Notes under the pieces: model-generated
Database searches by the model: none
The model's input: the letters and a program-made list of their open reading frames with translations, nothing else
Told to the model about the DNA's origin: nothing
Shown: positions 63,880 through 64,000 of the stretch, in pieces
Numbering within the stretch: position 1 is the stretch's first letter
How the letters are laid out: each line of letters opens with the position of its first letter
NCBI GenBank assembly: GCA_000231825.2
Contig: JH720312.1
Coordinates: 712,236-776,235, forward strand
Direction: 5' to 3'
Length of the DNA: 64,000 bases
Origin: Tetrahymena elliotti 4EA
Taxonomy: Eukaryota > Ciliophora > Oligohymenophorea > Hymenostomatida > Tetrahymenidae
Made by a program: the position numbers and the translations under genes

Positions 63880-64000
63880 TTTTATTTATAAAATATTTAA
63901 AAGCCCTAACTATTCTTTTTTTTAAATTTGTTTGTTTTAGAGAAAATTGAAATTAATAAAAAACACACACTAAATTATTTCCTTCAAATTATAAACGCTA
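63880..64000. other. 5' flank of the CSC1-like gene
   Basis: AT-rich upstream sequence of the minus-strand gene to the window edge; too short to judge. Confidence 0.5.

Noticed and set aside
1..64000. tRNA, rRNA, CRISPR, transposon and telomere-repeat signals
   Set aside because: Looked for T-loop B-box text, rRNA-like GC blocks, regular spaced repeats, transposase motifs and GGGGTT/CCCCAA runs; none was found by eye.

Overview
The window reads as macronuclear-type DNA of a ciliate, most likely Tetrahymena or a close hymenostome relative. It is very AT-rich. TAA and TAG occur in frame throughout conserved proteins (amidase, PP2C, phosphomannomutase, Rab, kinase) at positions where glutamine fits, and TGA is the only stop. 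Introns are short, AT-rich, GT...AG and frequent. No rRNA, tRNA, CRISPR array, transposon or telomere repeat was recognised. Almost every line of a standard-code ORF scan is a fragment or shadow of the real genes, so the gene models here were built by hand: splice sites were chosen so that phases match and family motifs run across the joins.

Layout. 1-11854 (minus): two tandem paralogues of a very large signal-peptide, cysteine-rich, multi-TM surface protein; the left copy runs off the window. 11855-18053: a 6.2 kb stretch without a convincing gene, holding one coding-like segment and two GC-enriched patches. 18054-20421 (plus): amidase of the FAAH type. 21106-25473 (minus): a three-TM protein, a Rab-type GTPase and the splicing factor Snu23/ZMAT2. 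26781-43238 (plus): an organic-cation-type MFS transporter, a Ser/Thr kinase with a long Q/N-rich tail, a 1213-residue low-complexity protein, a probably myristoylated protein and phosphomannomutase. 44053-53916 (minus): an 11-exon membrane-pyrophosphatase homologue with a ruined active site, a Cu/Zn superoxide dismutase lacking one copper ligand, an unresolved coding-like segment and a PP2C phosphatase. 55723-59451 (plus): a Ttd14-like P-loop protein and a DMT/SLC35-type transporter. 59864-63879 (minus): a one-TM protein and a CSC1/TMEM63-type channel-like protein.

The genes are independent eukaryotic units with their own spacers and do not form an operon or one pathway. Several are membrane or signalling proteins, which is common in ciliate genomes. 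The most interesting observations are the membrane pyrophosphatase homologue that keeps the fold but has lost its acidic catalytic motifs, the superoxide dismutase with His-to-Asn at a copper ligand and no disulfide cysteines, and the tandem giant surface proteins with identical exon architecture, including a separate 61-nt signal-peptide exon.
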